Assembly (NCBI GenBank): GCA_964636505.1
Contig: CAZWRY010000015.1
Coordinates: forward strand, 1-17,228
DNA length: 17,228 nt
DNA from: CAZSCF01 sp964636505
GTDB lineage: Bacteria > Patescibacteriota > Minisyncoccia > Moranbacterales > UBA2206
Direction: 5' to 3'
Shown here: positions 1 through 6,033 of the stretch, in pieces
How the letters are laid out: each line of letters starts with the position of its first letter
How positions within the stretch are numbered: the first letter of the stretch is position 1
The notes under the pieces: model-generated
What the model was told of the DNA's origin: nothing
The model's input: only the letters and a program-made list of their open reading frames with translations
Database searches by the model: none
Translations under genes and position numbers: made by a program

Positions 1-208
1 CTGGCAAAGTTTCTTTGTATTTCTGGTATTGGCGGGTTTTGACTTCAACAAAGACTAACTGGTTTTCTTTCTTATCTCTAGCAATGATATCAATTTCTCC
101 GATAACACGGCCAACTGTATTTTTGAAATTGCGCTCTAATATTTCGTAGCCAAGATCTCTAAGAAAATTAACTGCAACTTCTTCGCCATCCTTACCAATA
201 TTATTCAT
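1..208 (-). CDS. YraN/UPF0102 family nuclease-like protein (partial, N-terminal part)
   Basis: An open frame starts with ATG at 208 and runs off the left edge, so only about 69 residues are visible. The visible protein begins MNNIGKDGEEVAVNFL, continues with GEIDIIARD and LVFVEVKTR, and stops at the edge. The G-E-I-D followed by F-V-E-V-K pattern is the hallmark of the YraN (UPF0102) family, which has a restriction-endonuclease-like PD-(D/E)XK fold; the D of EID and the E and K of EVK would be the catalytic residues. Family members are about 110-130 aa, so roughly half is missing. The biological role of the family is poorly defined, with DNA repair or recombination suggested. There is no clear Shine-Dalgarno sequence. 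The gene follows the candidate structured RNA at 237-660 on the same strand and may share its promoter if the terminator-like stem at 237-277 is read through. Confidence 0.85.
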   Translation of the reverse strand, partial: MNNIGKDGEEVAVNFLRDLGYEILERNFKNTVGRVIGEIDIIARDKKENQLVFVEVKTRQYQKYKETLP

Positions 209-236
209 AACTTTAAAATAAATTAAATTTGAGTAC

Positions 237-660
237 AAAAAAACACCCTTCCTGGTGCACTTTATGGGATCACCAGGGCGCTTAACGCCCTAAAATATAT
301 AAATTAGGCTCAGCGCCCCAGCGTTTTTGTCATGTATTAACATATAACACGGAAATTTTATAGCGGGTGAGAGCATCTAAAATTATAGTGTATATGTATT
401 TTATATACATGCTTCTGTGTTTCTCTTACCGTTCTCTGGCTTTCGCCTTTTGAAAGAACATTTTTTATTTTTATTTTTGTTTGTATAAAAATTTTTTGTT
501 TTTGTTTTGGGGTCCCAGCTCTTTTTTAAAAGGGCGGGGCGGTTCAAGTACGTTGACTTAGAACGCTTGAACAGCAAGAGAGTTTCAATCGCAAATAGGG
601 GGAAATTGCGATTGAAACCCTATAGCTGTTCATACACTATTTGATTTTTAATGAAGCATA
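237..660 (-). ncRNA. Candidate structured non-coding RNA (~420 nt), family unknown
   Basis: This gene-free stretch sits downstream of a near-consensus minus-strand promoter (666-694) and is dense in perfect stems. Near the 5' end, arms 606-618 and 582-594 form a 13-bp stem. Outside it, after a symmetric 6/6 internal loop, arms 625-632 and 568-575 form an 8-bp stem. A third stem, 566-572 with 542-548, shares bases 568-572 with the outer stem, so those two are mutually exclusive. After an A-rich spacer come a 5-bp stem (455-459 with 431-435) enclosing a 3-bp GGC/GCC stem with a GAAA tetraloop (438-447), an AT-rich rod around 365-430, and a 7-bp stem (312-318 with 276-282). A 7-bp stem (271-277 with 251-257) precedes a T run at 237-243, so transcription may end there. 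I found no RNase P, tmRNA, SRP or 6S consensus motif. The family is unknown; the ends are inferred. Confidence 0.55.
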
Positions 661-665
661 GCCTT

Positions 666-694
666 ATTATAGCAGAAAATGGAGCCTCAGTCAA
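666..694 (-). promoter_or_regulatory. Sigma70-type promoter for the structured RNA / yraN
   Basis: On the minus strand, a -35 TTGACT (689-694) is separated by exactly 17 bp from a perfect -10 TATAAT (666-671). Transcription would start near 659, just before the first stems of the structured region. This is among the strongest promoter matches in the window. Confidence 0.85.
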
Positions 695-861
695 AACTTT
701 AATAAAAATTTTTGAAAAAAACTTTATATAAGCCTTTTTATTTTAGAAAATAAAAATAAAGCTGTTTTAAATAAAAATGGCTTTTTTGCTTTTTTTAAAA
801 AAGTAATTTTCTTTTTTTCGCTTAATGAAAAAATACTTTTAGGCTTATTTAAAGCAAAAAA
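695..861. other. AT-rich intergenic stretch between the 437-aa gene and the RNA promoter
   Basis: About 165 bases made largely of A and T runs. An AT-only palindrome (TTTATTTT followed by AAAATAAA, around 738-755) and several A/T tracts could serve as a weak 3' end for the 437-aa gene, but no GC-containing terminator stem is visible. I see no coding potential here. Confidence 0.4.
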
Positions 862-2175
862 TCAGTTTTGAGCTTGTGGATAAGTTGTTGTTTTGTTTAA
901 CGTGGCAGTGTTTTCAGTTTTTTCTTCAGTGGTTTCCTTTTTCTCAATTTCAACTGAAGATGACTTTGTTTCCTTCTGTTCAGATACAGGCGTTAAATGG
1001 TCTATTATGGCTAGAGCCATAGCTTTGGTGGTGGTAAAAATTAACCTTTTTTGAAAAAGAGTATAATCAATAGATAAATATTCAGGTGAAACGATATTTA
1101 GGTACCTAATGGCCGTACCTTTGTAGTTATTCAAAGAAAATTCGCCCTCGCTAATTTTTTTGTTTTCAGGGTTATTCAGAATGGGAGTTAATTTGTTGAC
1201 AAGATTTGGTTCTTCCTTTAGCATGGCGGCTCTGAGGGTTGAAATATTTGCAGAATCAATGGCTATGCCCAATCGGTAATTGTTGTTGTCATTATAGATA
1301 AAGAGGCTAAAGGTGTCTTTCAGCGCGGCTATAACCGGAGCCGAAAAATTTATTTCCATTTTTTCTGCAAAAGACTTAAATGAAACAGGATTATTTAATT
1401 CGTCAGTTAGAATAAGCTCGGCAGGAGCCGTTATTTTTAATTCTTCGGCTTTTTTCAGATAGGCAGCTAGCTGTTCTTTAAGAAAGTTTTTATCAGCAGT
1501 TTCTATGTTTATAATTAAATAATTCAATTTTTCAGTTGAAATTTCAATAACTTTTTCTTTTTTTGGTTCGGGCTCAGGGAGAGAAACAGCTTCGTTTTTC
1601 GGCGGAGTTGTTGTTTGATTTTCTTCGGGCTTATTTTGATCCTGGGCTTTTAGTATCCAAAAATAATAGCCACTAGCTCCAACGGCTAAGATAAGAAGAA
1701 AAGCGGCAAAAGCGACAATGATTTTGTTTAGAGTGGAATTTTCTGAAGTTTTTGCGGTGTCTGTTTTTCTAAGCTCCTTAGGCTGAGAAAAAACTGATGT
1801 TTCTATTTCTTTAGGATTTTCTTTTTTTATTTCTTGAGTGCGTTCTCTGGAAAAAAACGGTGAAGTTGAAATCGGTAGATCTTTTTTTGTTTCTCGAGCG
1901 GGTTCTTTGGGAGGGGCGGGAACAAAAGGCTCGGGAATTTTTTTGTGTTCGGCGAGCCTGTCTTCCGAAGTTTTGGTGGGACTAAAAAAAGGACTACTTT
2001 TTTGTTTTTCAGAAAAATTAATAGATGGCTTAATTGAATTTAACGGGATTTCTTTTTTGGGATTTTTAATTTCTTCCAAATCATTTTTCATAAGATGGAC
2101 TGGGACATCCGGAAGCATTGAAGATGAAAAATCGGTCTGGGTTTTCTTGTCAGTTTTATTTTTATCTTGAAACAT
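862..2175 (-). CDS. Single-pass membrane protein of unknown function (437 aa)
   Basis: I do not recognise the family. The first ~150 residues are a low-complexity, charged and proline-rich segment that carries the motif SPFFS twice (residues 61-65 and 105-109). One hydrophobic helix follows at about 152-174, with lysines on its C-terminal side. The rest (about 205-400) alternates predicted helix and strand, with sequences such as KLNYLIINIE, FSLFIYND and KRLIFTTTKAMALAIIDHL, then a Ser/Thr/Glu-rich tail. The likely topology is a cytoplasmic disordered N-terminus and an external folded domain. Such proteins are common and unnamed in Patescibacteria. The ATG at 2175 lacks a Shine-Dalgarno sequence; the gene ends in TGA, showing that TGA is a stop here. 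It lies downstream of pnp on the same strand, separated by the pnp terminator and a 12-bp inverted repeat in its presumed leader. Confidence 0.75.
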   Translation of the reverse strand: MFQDKNKTDKKTQTDFSSSMLPDVPVHLMKNDLEEIKNPKKEIPLNSIKPSINFSEKQKSSPFFSPTKTSEDRLAEHKKIPEPFVPAPPKEPARETKKDLPISTSPFFSRERTQEIKKENPKEIETSVFSQPKELRKTDTAKTSENSTLNKIIVAFAAFLLILAVGASGYYFWILKAQDQNKPEENQTTTPPKNEAVSLPEPEPKKEKVIEISTEKLNYLIINIETADKNFLKEQLAAYLKKAEELKITAPAELILTDELNNPVSFKSFAEKMEINFSAPVIAALKDTFSLFIYNDNNNYRLGIAIDSANISTLRAAMLKEEPNLVNKLTPILNNPENKKISEGEFSLNNYKGTAIRYLNIVSPEYLSIDYTLFQKRLIFTTTKAMALAIIDHLTPVSEQKETKSSSVEIEKKETTEEKTENTATLNKTTTYPQAQN

Positions 2176-2190
2176 TTTTTTGTTTTTTTA

Positions 2191-2240
2191 ACTCTGTTAA
2201 ATTCCGCTATAAACGGACCGTGTTTCTTATTTAACAGAGT
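2191..2240. repeat. 12-bp perfect inverted repeat in the leader of the 437-aa gene
   Basis: The arms ACTCTGTTAAAT (2191-2202) and ATTTAACAGAGT (2229-2240) are exact reverse complements. Nested inside is a second short stem, TCCG (2203-2206) with CGGA (2214-2217). On the minus strand it ends 15 bases before the ATG at 2175, so it would fold in the leader of that gene. On the plus strand it is followed by a T-rich run, but no plus-strand gene lies upstream. Confidence 0.65.
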
Positions 2241-2252
2241 AAATTTTTTATA

Positions 2253-2286
2253 TAAAAAAATAAGAATGATTTTGGTCATTCTTATT
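2253..2286 (-). terminator. Rho-independent terminator of pnp
   Basis: An 11-bp perfect stem pairs AATAAGAATGA (2259-2269) with TCATTCTTATT (2276-2286) around a 6-nt loop. On the minus strand it is followed by a T tract (2253-2260). It lies 24 bases after the pnp stop codon. Confidence 0.85.
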
Positions 2287-2309
2287 TTACAACAAAACTT
2301 AATTTTTGA

Positions 2310-4415
2310 CTAGGCCGATTTTGAAATGGCTTTAGCGGATAAATTAATTCTGCCTTGATTATCGATCTCAACTACTTTGACCGGAACAATATCGCCAACT
2401 TTTACAATATCTTCAACTTTTTCCACTCGGCGGTCGGCCAGAGCTGAGATATGAATCAGGCCCTCTTGTCCTGGTAAGATTTCAGCGAAAGCCCCAAAGT
2501 TCATGATGCGAGTTATTCTGGCATTGAAAATTTCTCCGGCTTTAACTTCGTGGGTGAGGTTATCAATCCATTTCTTAGCTTTTTCGGCTGAATTTCCATC
2601 AGGCGAAGTGATAAAAATGGACCCGTCGTCTTCAATGTCAATCTGAACTCCGGTTTCATCAATAATTTCATTAATAATTTTGCCGCCTGTTCCAATAACA
2701 TTACGGATTTTATCAGGATTAATATGCATAGTGATAATACGAGGGGCATATTGCGACATTTCAGTTCGGGGAGCGGAAATAGCCGCAGCTATTTTTCCCA
2801 AAATTTCCATGCGATTGCCCTTTGATTGCAGGAGAACTGCTTCCAGCATTGGCAAAGTTACGCCATCAAGCTTTACATCCATTTGGAGTGCGGTGATGCC
2901 CTTTTCTGTTCCAGCAGCCTTAAAGTCCATATCTCCGTAATGATCTTCCAATCCTTGGATATCAGTCAAGACTTTGAATTTTTCATCTTTTCCTACAATT
3001 ATTCCCATGGCAATTCCGCTTACCGGTCTCTTAATGGGAACTCCGGCGTCCATTAAAGATAATGTTGAGCCACAAGTGGAGGCCATCGAAGATGAACCAT
3101 TGGATTCCAAAACTTCTGAAACTAAAAGAATTGTATAGGGAAATTCTTCTTTGGAAGGCAACACTGGAACAAGAGCTTTTTCTGCTAGGGCGCCATGACC
3201 AATTTCACGTCGGCCTGGTCCACGCATCGGTTTGATTTCTCCAACTGAATATGGAGGAAAATTGTAATGATGAATATATCTTTTTTTCATATCCACTTCC
3301 ATCGTATCAATAATTTGTTCGTCTCCGGGGGAACCAAGAGTTGTGACAGTCAAAGCTTGGGTTTCACCGCGAGTGAAAAGTCCGGTGCCGTGAGTTCTGG
3401 GAAGGATTCCAACTTTGCAATCAATGTGTCTAATTTCACTGAGCTTTCTTCCGTCAGGTCGCTGTTCTTTTTCCAAAATATTTTGATGGACAATTTCGTC
3501 TGAAACTTCTTCAAAGACTTGCTGAGCAATTTCTTTGAGCCTATCAATATCTTCAGTAAAGGATTCTTTAATGTAGGCTTCAACTTTTTCATTGATAGCT
3601 TTGGTTTTTTCTTCGATAACTTTTTTGCTTGGGTCATACAAAGCTTCAGCCAATCCTTCGGAAAGCAAAATTTCTTTGACTTTAGCTTCAAATTCGGGTG
3701 TACCTTGAAGCAGGGCTGGTTCTGATTTTTCTTTACCAACTTCTTTGGCAATATCTTCAATGAAAGATGCAATTTTAACAATAGCTTCTTGCCCGAAAGC
3801 AAAAGCTTCCACAATTTCTTCTTCGGGAACTTCTTTAGCTCCAGCTTCCAACATATTTATTTTGTCTTTGGTTCCGGAGATTACCAAATCCAAGTTGCTT
3901 TCAGTTAATTCTCCGTTAACTGGGTTCAAAATAAAACCATTACTGGATTTCCCAACGCGGACAGCGGCTACCGGACCATTCCAGGGAATATTGGAAATGG
4001 AAAGCGCAGCTGAGGCGGCAACAACAGCGAGTACTCCCGGATCATTTTCTCCATCATAGGAAAGAACAGTGCAAATAACTTGCACTTCATTGCGCATGCG
4101 ACCATTAAAAAGAGGTCGAATAGTTCTGTCGACTACGCGTCCAGAAAGGATGGCATCATCTGAAGGACGGCCTTCTCTTTTGATGAATCTGGATCCTTTG
4201 ATTTTTCCAGCGGCATAATATCTTTCTTCAAAGTCAACTGACAAAGGAAAATATCCGCTGATGCGGGAAGCACCTTTGCTCATGACGGCTGTGGCCAAAA
4301 CCACGGTGTCGCCATAACGGGCGGTCACTGCTCCTCCGGCCTGTTTGGCCAGAAGACCATTTTCAATCTCCAAAATTCTTCCACCAATTTGGAGGGACCA
4401 TTTTTTATGTTCCAT
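2310..4415 (-). CDS. pnp: Polynucleotide phosphorylase (PNPase)
   Basis: The 701-aa protein has the full bacterial PNPase architecture: first RNase PH domain (about 1-140, with GKIKGSRFIKREGRPSD and RTIRPLF), a helical linker, a second catalytic RNase PH domain (about 310-545, with TRGETQAL, SEVLESNGSSSMAS and the acidic DHYGDMDFK), a KH domain (IGTGGKIINEIIDETG) and a C-terminal S1 domain (GAFAEILPGQEGLIHIS). Length matches the family norm of about 700 aa. It degrades RNA 3' to 5' by phosphorolysis as a trimer, usually in the degradosome. In many bacteria pnp directly follows rpsO; here two small genes intervene and pnp has its own candidate promoter at 4540-4568. The ATG at 4415 has no evident Shine-Dalgarno sequence. 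A 5' leader of about 115 nt contains a 7-bp palindrome (ACTCAAG/CTTGAGT near 4465-4480), where autoregulation could act; that part is inference. Confidence 0.98.
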   Translation of the reverse strand: MEHKKWSLQIGGRILEIENGLLAKQAGGAVTARYGDTVVLATAVMSKGASRISGYFPLSVDFEERYYAAGKIKGSRFIKREGRPSDDAILSGRVVDRTIRPLFNGRMRNEVQVICTVLSYDGENDPGVLAVVAASAALSISNIPWNGPVAAVRVGKSSNGFILNPVNGELTESNLDLVISGTKDKINMLEAGAKEVPEEEIVEAFAFGQEAIVKIASFIEDIAKEVGKEKSEPALLQGTPEFEAKVKEILLSEGLAEALYDPSKKVIEEKTKAINEKVEAYIKESFTEDIDRLKEIAQQVFEEVSDEIVHQNILEKEQRPDGRKLSEIRHIDCKVGILPRTHGTGLFTRGETQALTVTTLGSPGDEQIIDTMEVDMKKRYIHHYNFPPYSVGEIKPMRGPGRREIGHGALAEKALVPVLPSKEEFPYTILLVSEVLESNGSSSMASTCGSTLSLMDAGVPIKRPVSGIAMGIIVGKDEKFKVLTDIQGLEDHYGDMDFKAAGTEKGITALQMDVKLDGVTLPMLEAVLLQSKGNRMEILGKIAAAISAPRTEMSQYAPRIITMHINPDKIRNVIGTGGKIINEIIDETGVQIDIEDDGSIFITSPDGNSAEKAKKWIDNLTHEVKAGEIFNARITRIMNFGAFAEILPGQEGLIHISALADRRVEKVEDIVKVGDIVPVKVVEIDNQGRINLSAKAISKSA

Positions 4416-4539
4416 ATGAAACGTTTAGCCTTGCGCTAATGACGTTATAAACACGATATTAAACTCAAGTCTTGAGTCCATTATTGTGTCTCCGACGCAC
4501 TAGAAAAGGCTTATTTAATTAATTTTTTAAAGTGGCTTC

Positions 4540-4568
4540 AGTTTAATTTATTTCTAGGGTTTTGTCAA
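4540..4568 (-). promoter_or_regulatory. Candidate promoter of pnp
   Basis: On the minus strand, a perfect -35 TTGACA (4563-4568) stands 17 bp from a weaker -10 TAAACT (4540-4545). It lies in the gap between the small membrane protein gene and pnp and would give pnp independent transcription with a leader of about 115 nt. Confidence 0.6.
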
Positions 4569-4578
4569 AGCTGATATA

Positions 4579-4788
4579 TTAATCTTCATGATTTATATCT
4601 CCAATAAAAATACTGCCACCAACTTTTAAATTTTTGCCACCAATTTTTATATAAGGCGAAGAATTTTTCTTGGTGATAATTTTTTTTATAAAATAACCAA
4701 GGATACTAAAAAATATCGTTAAAGAAAAAATGATAATTGCAGTAAGCGCTTGGTGATTTTCTATTTTATAAATAAAAACGTCCATCAT
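4579..4788 (-). CDS. Small single-pass membrane protein (69 aa), unknown
   Basis: The product has one strongly hydrophobic helix at about residues 15-37 (AIIIFSLTIFFSILGYFI), then a lysine-rich stretch (KKIITKKN) and a short glycine-rich tail with IKIGGKNLKVGG. The positive residues after the helix suggest a cytoplasmic C-terminus. I recognise no family. Its ATG overlaps the stop of the NYN-domain gene by one base (TAATG), a classical arrangement for translational coupling, so the two are probably made together and may act together, with this protein as a possible membrane anchor. No recognisable Shine-Dalgarno sequence of its own is present. The coupling and the even fit to the upstream stop make it more credible than its size alone would. 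Confidence 0.6.
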   Translation of the reverse strand: MMDVFIYKIENHQALTAIIIFSLTIFFSILGYFIKKIITKKNSSPYIKIGGKNLKVGGSIFIGDINHED

Positions 4789-5288
4789 TATATCAAAAAC
4801 TTCTTTTTATTTTCCGAAAGATTGGTGAAGTCATCGAGAGTTTCGACGAGTTTGTTGCTAGTTGATTCCAGAAAAGCCATGCCTTCGACTCGGCAACCGG
4901 TGGTGCTTTGAATGTATTGTACGAGTGGAATATAATCTCCATCACCGGAAACTAAAATGATGGCATCCAAGCTTTTAGACATTTTGATAGCATCTACTGC
5001 AATGCCTACATCCCAATCGCCTTTCTTGGCGCCACCTGGAAAAATTTGCAAATCTTTGGTTTTGACTTCAAAGCCCTGTTTTTCCAAAGCTTCAAAGAAT
5101 TTTTCTTCTTGGCCTTCCAAGGTTTTAATTCCATAGGCAATAGCACGGATCAGTTTTCTGTCTCCGACGCCTGATTTCAAGAGTTGACCGAAGTTAACTT
5201 TCTTTTTATATAAAACTTTAGCGGAATAATAGAGATTTTGAATGTCTACCAAAACTCCGACACGTTGATCTTTAAATGTTGCTGGCAT
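4788..5288 (-). CDS. NYN-domain (LabA/DUF88-like) putative ribonuclease
   Basis: The 166-aa protein is a single NYN/PIN-like domain. Near the N-terminus is VGVLVDIQNLYYS (Asp15, Asn18), in the middle GDWDVGIAVDA (Asp91, Asp93, Asp99), and towards the end ILVSGDGDYIPLV (Asp116, Asp118). These acidic positions are the expected metal-binding set of the LabA-like NYN family, whose members are thought to cleave RNA. The substrate is unknown. The gene follows rpsO after a terminator and precedes, with a one-base overlap, a small membrane protein. Its closeness to pnp fits a role in RNA processing or decay, but that is inferred from position only. The start at 5288 is supported by the VDIQN motif lying 15 residues in; no Shine-Dalgarno sequence is evident. 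Confidence 0.88.
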   Translation of the reverse strand: MPATFKDQRVGVLVDIQNLYYSAKVLYKKKVNFGQLLKSGVGDRKLIRAIAYGIKTLEGQEEKFFEALEKQGFEVKTKDLQIFPGGAKKGDWDVGIAVDAIKMSKSLDAIILVSGDGDYIPLVQYIQSTTGCRVEGMAFLESTSNKLVETLDDFTNLSENKKKFLI

Positions 5289-5313
5289 AATTTATTGTTT
5301 TTATTTATTTATG

Positions 5314-5345
5314 AAAAATAGTCCGCCAACTGGCAGACTATTTTT
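5314..5345 (-). terminator. Rho-independent terminator of rpsO
   Basis: Arms AAAAATAGTC (5314-5323) and GACTATTTTT (5336-5345) pair perfectly; after one C/A mismatch the stem continues with GCC/GGC around a 4-nt loop. The T run follows on the minus strand, and the stem begins directly after the rpsO stop codon. It separates rpsO from the NYN gene. Confidence 0.85.
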
Positions 5346-5346
5346 A

Positions 5347-5613
5347 TTATTTAAGTCCTAGATTTTTAATCAATTTTTTGTAAGCTTTTTCGTTGACCTT
5401 TTCCAAATAGAGCATCAGTTTTTTTCTTTTGGAAACCATCTTCAGAAGTCCGCGTCTGGAATGAAAGTCTTTAGCGTTCTTTTTCAGGTGGGAAGTCAGT
5501 TTCTTAATCTTTTCTGTAAAAAGAGCGATTTGATATTCAGGAGAACCCGTATCTTTTTCATGTCTCTTTATTTCCTTGGTGACATTTTCCTTTTGTTTGC
5601 TGGTTAGAGCCAT
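5347..5613 (-). CDS. rpsO: 30S ribosomal protein S15
   Basis: The protein from the ATG at 5613 is 88 aa, the normal S15 length, beginning MALTSKQKENV and containing the family signature GSPEYQIALFTEKIKKLTSHLKK, followed by the basic DFHSRRGLLKMVSKRKKLM segment and ending in IKNLGLK. S15 binds 16S rRNA helices 20-22 early in assembly of the 30S platform. An ATG further upstream (5655) would add 14 residues not seen in the family, so I reject it. In other bacteria S15 represses its own mRNA through a leader structure; the leader here (5614-5680) has a small imperfect hairpin around 5621-5640, but I cannot show regulation. A candidate promoter lies at 5683-5711, overlapping the divergent tRNA-Ser promoter. 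Confidence 0.96.
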   Translation of the reverse strand: MALTSKQKENVTKEIKRHEKDTGSPEYQIALFTEKIKKLTSHLKKNAKDFHSRRGLLKMVSKRKKLMLYLEKVNEKAYKKLIKNLGLK

Positions 5614-5682
5614 ATTTTTTCGGCGAAACATTCGTTCCGGTAAACCGTGAGCCAATGTTTGCTATTTATTGATTACTAGGGA

Positions 5683-5711
5683 AGGATAACATGAAAAAGT
5701 TGATTTGTCCA
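5683..5711 (-). promoter_or_regulatory. Candidate promoter of rpsO
   Basis: On the minus strand, a -35 TGGACA (5706-5711), a 17-bp spacer and a -10 TATCCT (5683-5688) preceded by a TGn extension. It overlaps the divergent tRNA-Ser promoter: the rpsO -35 sits within that promoter's spacer. Confidence 0.5.
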
Positions 5712-5728
5712 GTGTTTTTGGATAAGAT
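5700..5728 (+). promoter_or_regulatory. Promoter of the tRNA-Ser locus
   Basis: A -35 TTGATT (5700-5705), 17-bp spacer and -10 TAAGAT (5723-5728) predict a start near 5735, three bases before the outer tRNA-Ser acceptor strand. This supports transcription of the whole nested locus from one promoter. Confidence 0.7.
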
Positions 5729-5804
5729 GTATTTACTGGAAAGTTGCCAGAGTGGTCGAATGGGCCGCACTCGAAATGCGGTGAGGGAGAAATCTCTCCG
5801 GAGG

Positions 5805-5950
5805 CACGCCCCGCACTAAAAATAATTTTTTGGAGAATTGCCAGAGTGGTTGAATGGGCCGCACTCGAAATGCGGTGAGGGAGAAATCTCTCCGGAGGTT
5901 CGAATCCTCCATTCTCCGCTAATTAAATTGATATATATTTTAGTGCGGGG
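5805..5950 (+). other. 146-bp insert in the outer tRNA T-loop, with terminal inverted repeats
   Basis: The insert begins CACG and is bounded by CCCCGCACTAAAA (5809-5821) and TTTTAGTGCGGGG (5938-5950), which are perfect reverse complements. In RNA the stem extends by a G-U and a C-G pair (5807-5808 with 5951-5952) to 15 bp. The inner tRNA-Ser occupies 5832-5918, with short AT-rich linkers on both sides. The core CCGCACT of the left arm also occurs in the anticodon arm of both tRNAs, which may be a clue to how the structure arose. Confidence 0.8.
5832..5918 (+). tRNA. tRNA-Ser(CGA), complete
   Basis: Acceptor strands GGAGAAT (5832-5838) and ATTCTCC (5911-5917) pair fully, with discriminator G at 5918 as expected for serine. 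The anticodon loop is CTCGAAA, giving anticodon CGA (codon UCG). A long variable arm, typical of serine tRNAs, precedes the T arm GGAGG-TTCGAAT-CCTCC (5894-5910). No 3' CCA is encoded. This is the intact copy, nested within the interrupted outer tRNA-Ser. Confidence 0.95.
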
Positions 5951-6033
5951 TGAAAATCCTCCACTTTCCGCTTTTTTCTTTACATAAAGCAATTTAAGTG
6001 TTAGCTTTGAATAAGCTAAATAAGGCTACATAT

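Larger units (their letters stand above)
5738..5970 (+). pseudogene. Interrupted outer tRNA-Ser(CGA), split in the T-loop
   Basis: The 5' part (5738-5804) holds the acceptor strand GGAAAGT, a D arm, an anticodon arm with loop CTCGAAA (anticodon CGA at 5772-5774), the long class-II variable arm and the 5' T-stem strand GGAGG (5800-5804). The 3' part resumes at about 5951 with TGAAAAT, then the T-stem strand CCTCC (5958-5962), the acceptor strand ACTTTCC (5963-5969) and discriminator G (5970). Both acceptor and T-stem strands are exact complements across the gap. Between them lie 146 bases containing a complete second tRNA-Ser. Removing 5805-5950 would restore a 7-nt T-loop, but it would read TGAAAAT rather than the usual TTCRANY and lack C56, so function is doubtful. 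The body is nearly identical to the inner tRNA, while the acceptor stem differs with compensating changes. It may be a broken gene, or a tRNA with an unusual insertion; I favour broken with modest confidence. Confidence 0.75.

Noticed and set aside
437..472. A tiny 11-codon frame starting ATGTTCTTTC on the minus strand inside the structured RNA
   Set aside because: No ribosome binding site, and it coincides with the GAAA-capped hairpin; nothing supports translation.
582..618. CRISPR repeat (GTTTCAATC and GATTGAAAC resemble known repeat ends)
   Set aside because: The two sequences are the arms of a single 13-bp hairpin, there is no repeat-spacer array, and no cas gene is in the window.
237..660. 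RNase P RNA or tmRNA at the structured minus-strand region
   Set aside because: Size and promoter fit, but I could not find the conserved RNase P segments (such as GAGGAAAGUCC or the ACAGAACCCGGCUUA-like 3' block), nor the tRNA-like ends and tag frame of tmRNA. Kept as family unknown.
862..864. TGA as a sense codon (alternative genetic code)
   Set aside because: The 437-aa gene ends cleanly at TGA before non-coding AT-rich DNA, and no conserved gene here contains an internal TGA.
2088..2279. A 63-aa minus-strand frame across the pnp terminator and the start of the 437-aa gene
   Set aside because: It spans a terminator and an inverted repeat and overlaps a better-supported gene in another frame.
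2680..4059. Plus-strand open frames opposite pnp (up to 104 aa)
   Set aside because: They are antisense shadows of a clearly conserved gene and show no family motif or ribosome binding site.
5614..5655. Upstream start adding 14 residues to S15
   Set aside because: The extension is absent from the family, and the ATG at 5613 gives the canonical 88-aa S15 beginning MALTSKQK.
5805..5950. Group I intron in the outer tRNA-Ser
   Set aside because: The insert is only 146 bases, mostly a second tRNA, and lies at the T-loop rather than the anticodon loop; no intron core elements are visible.
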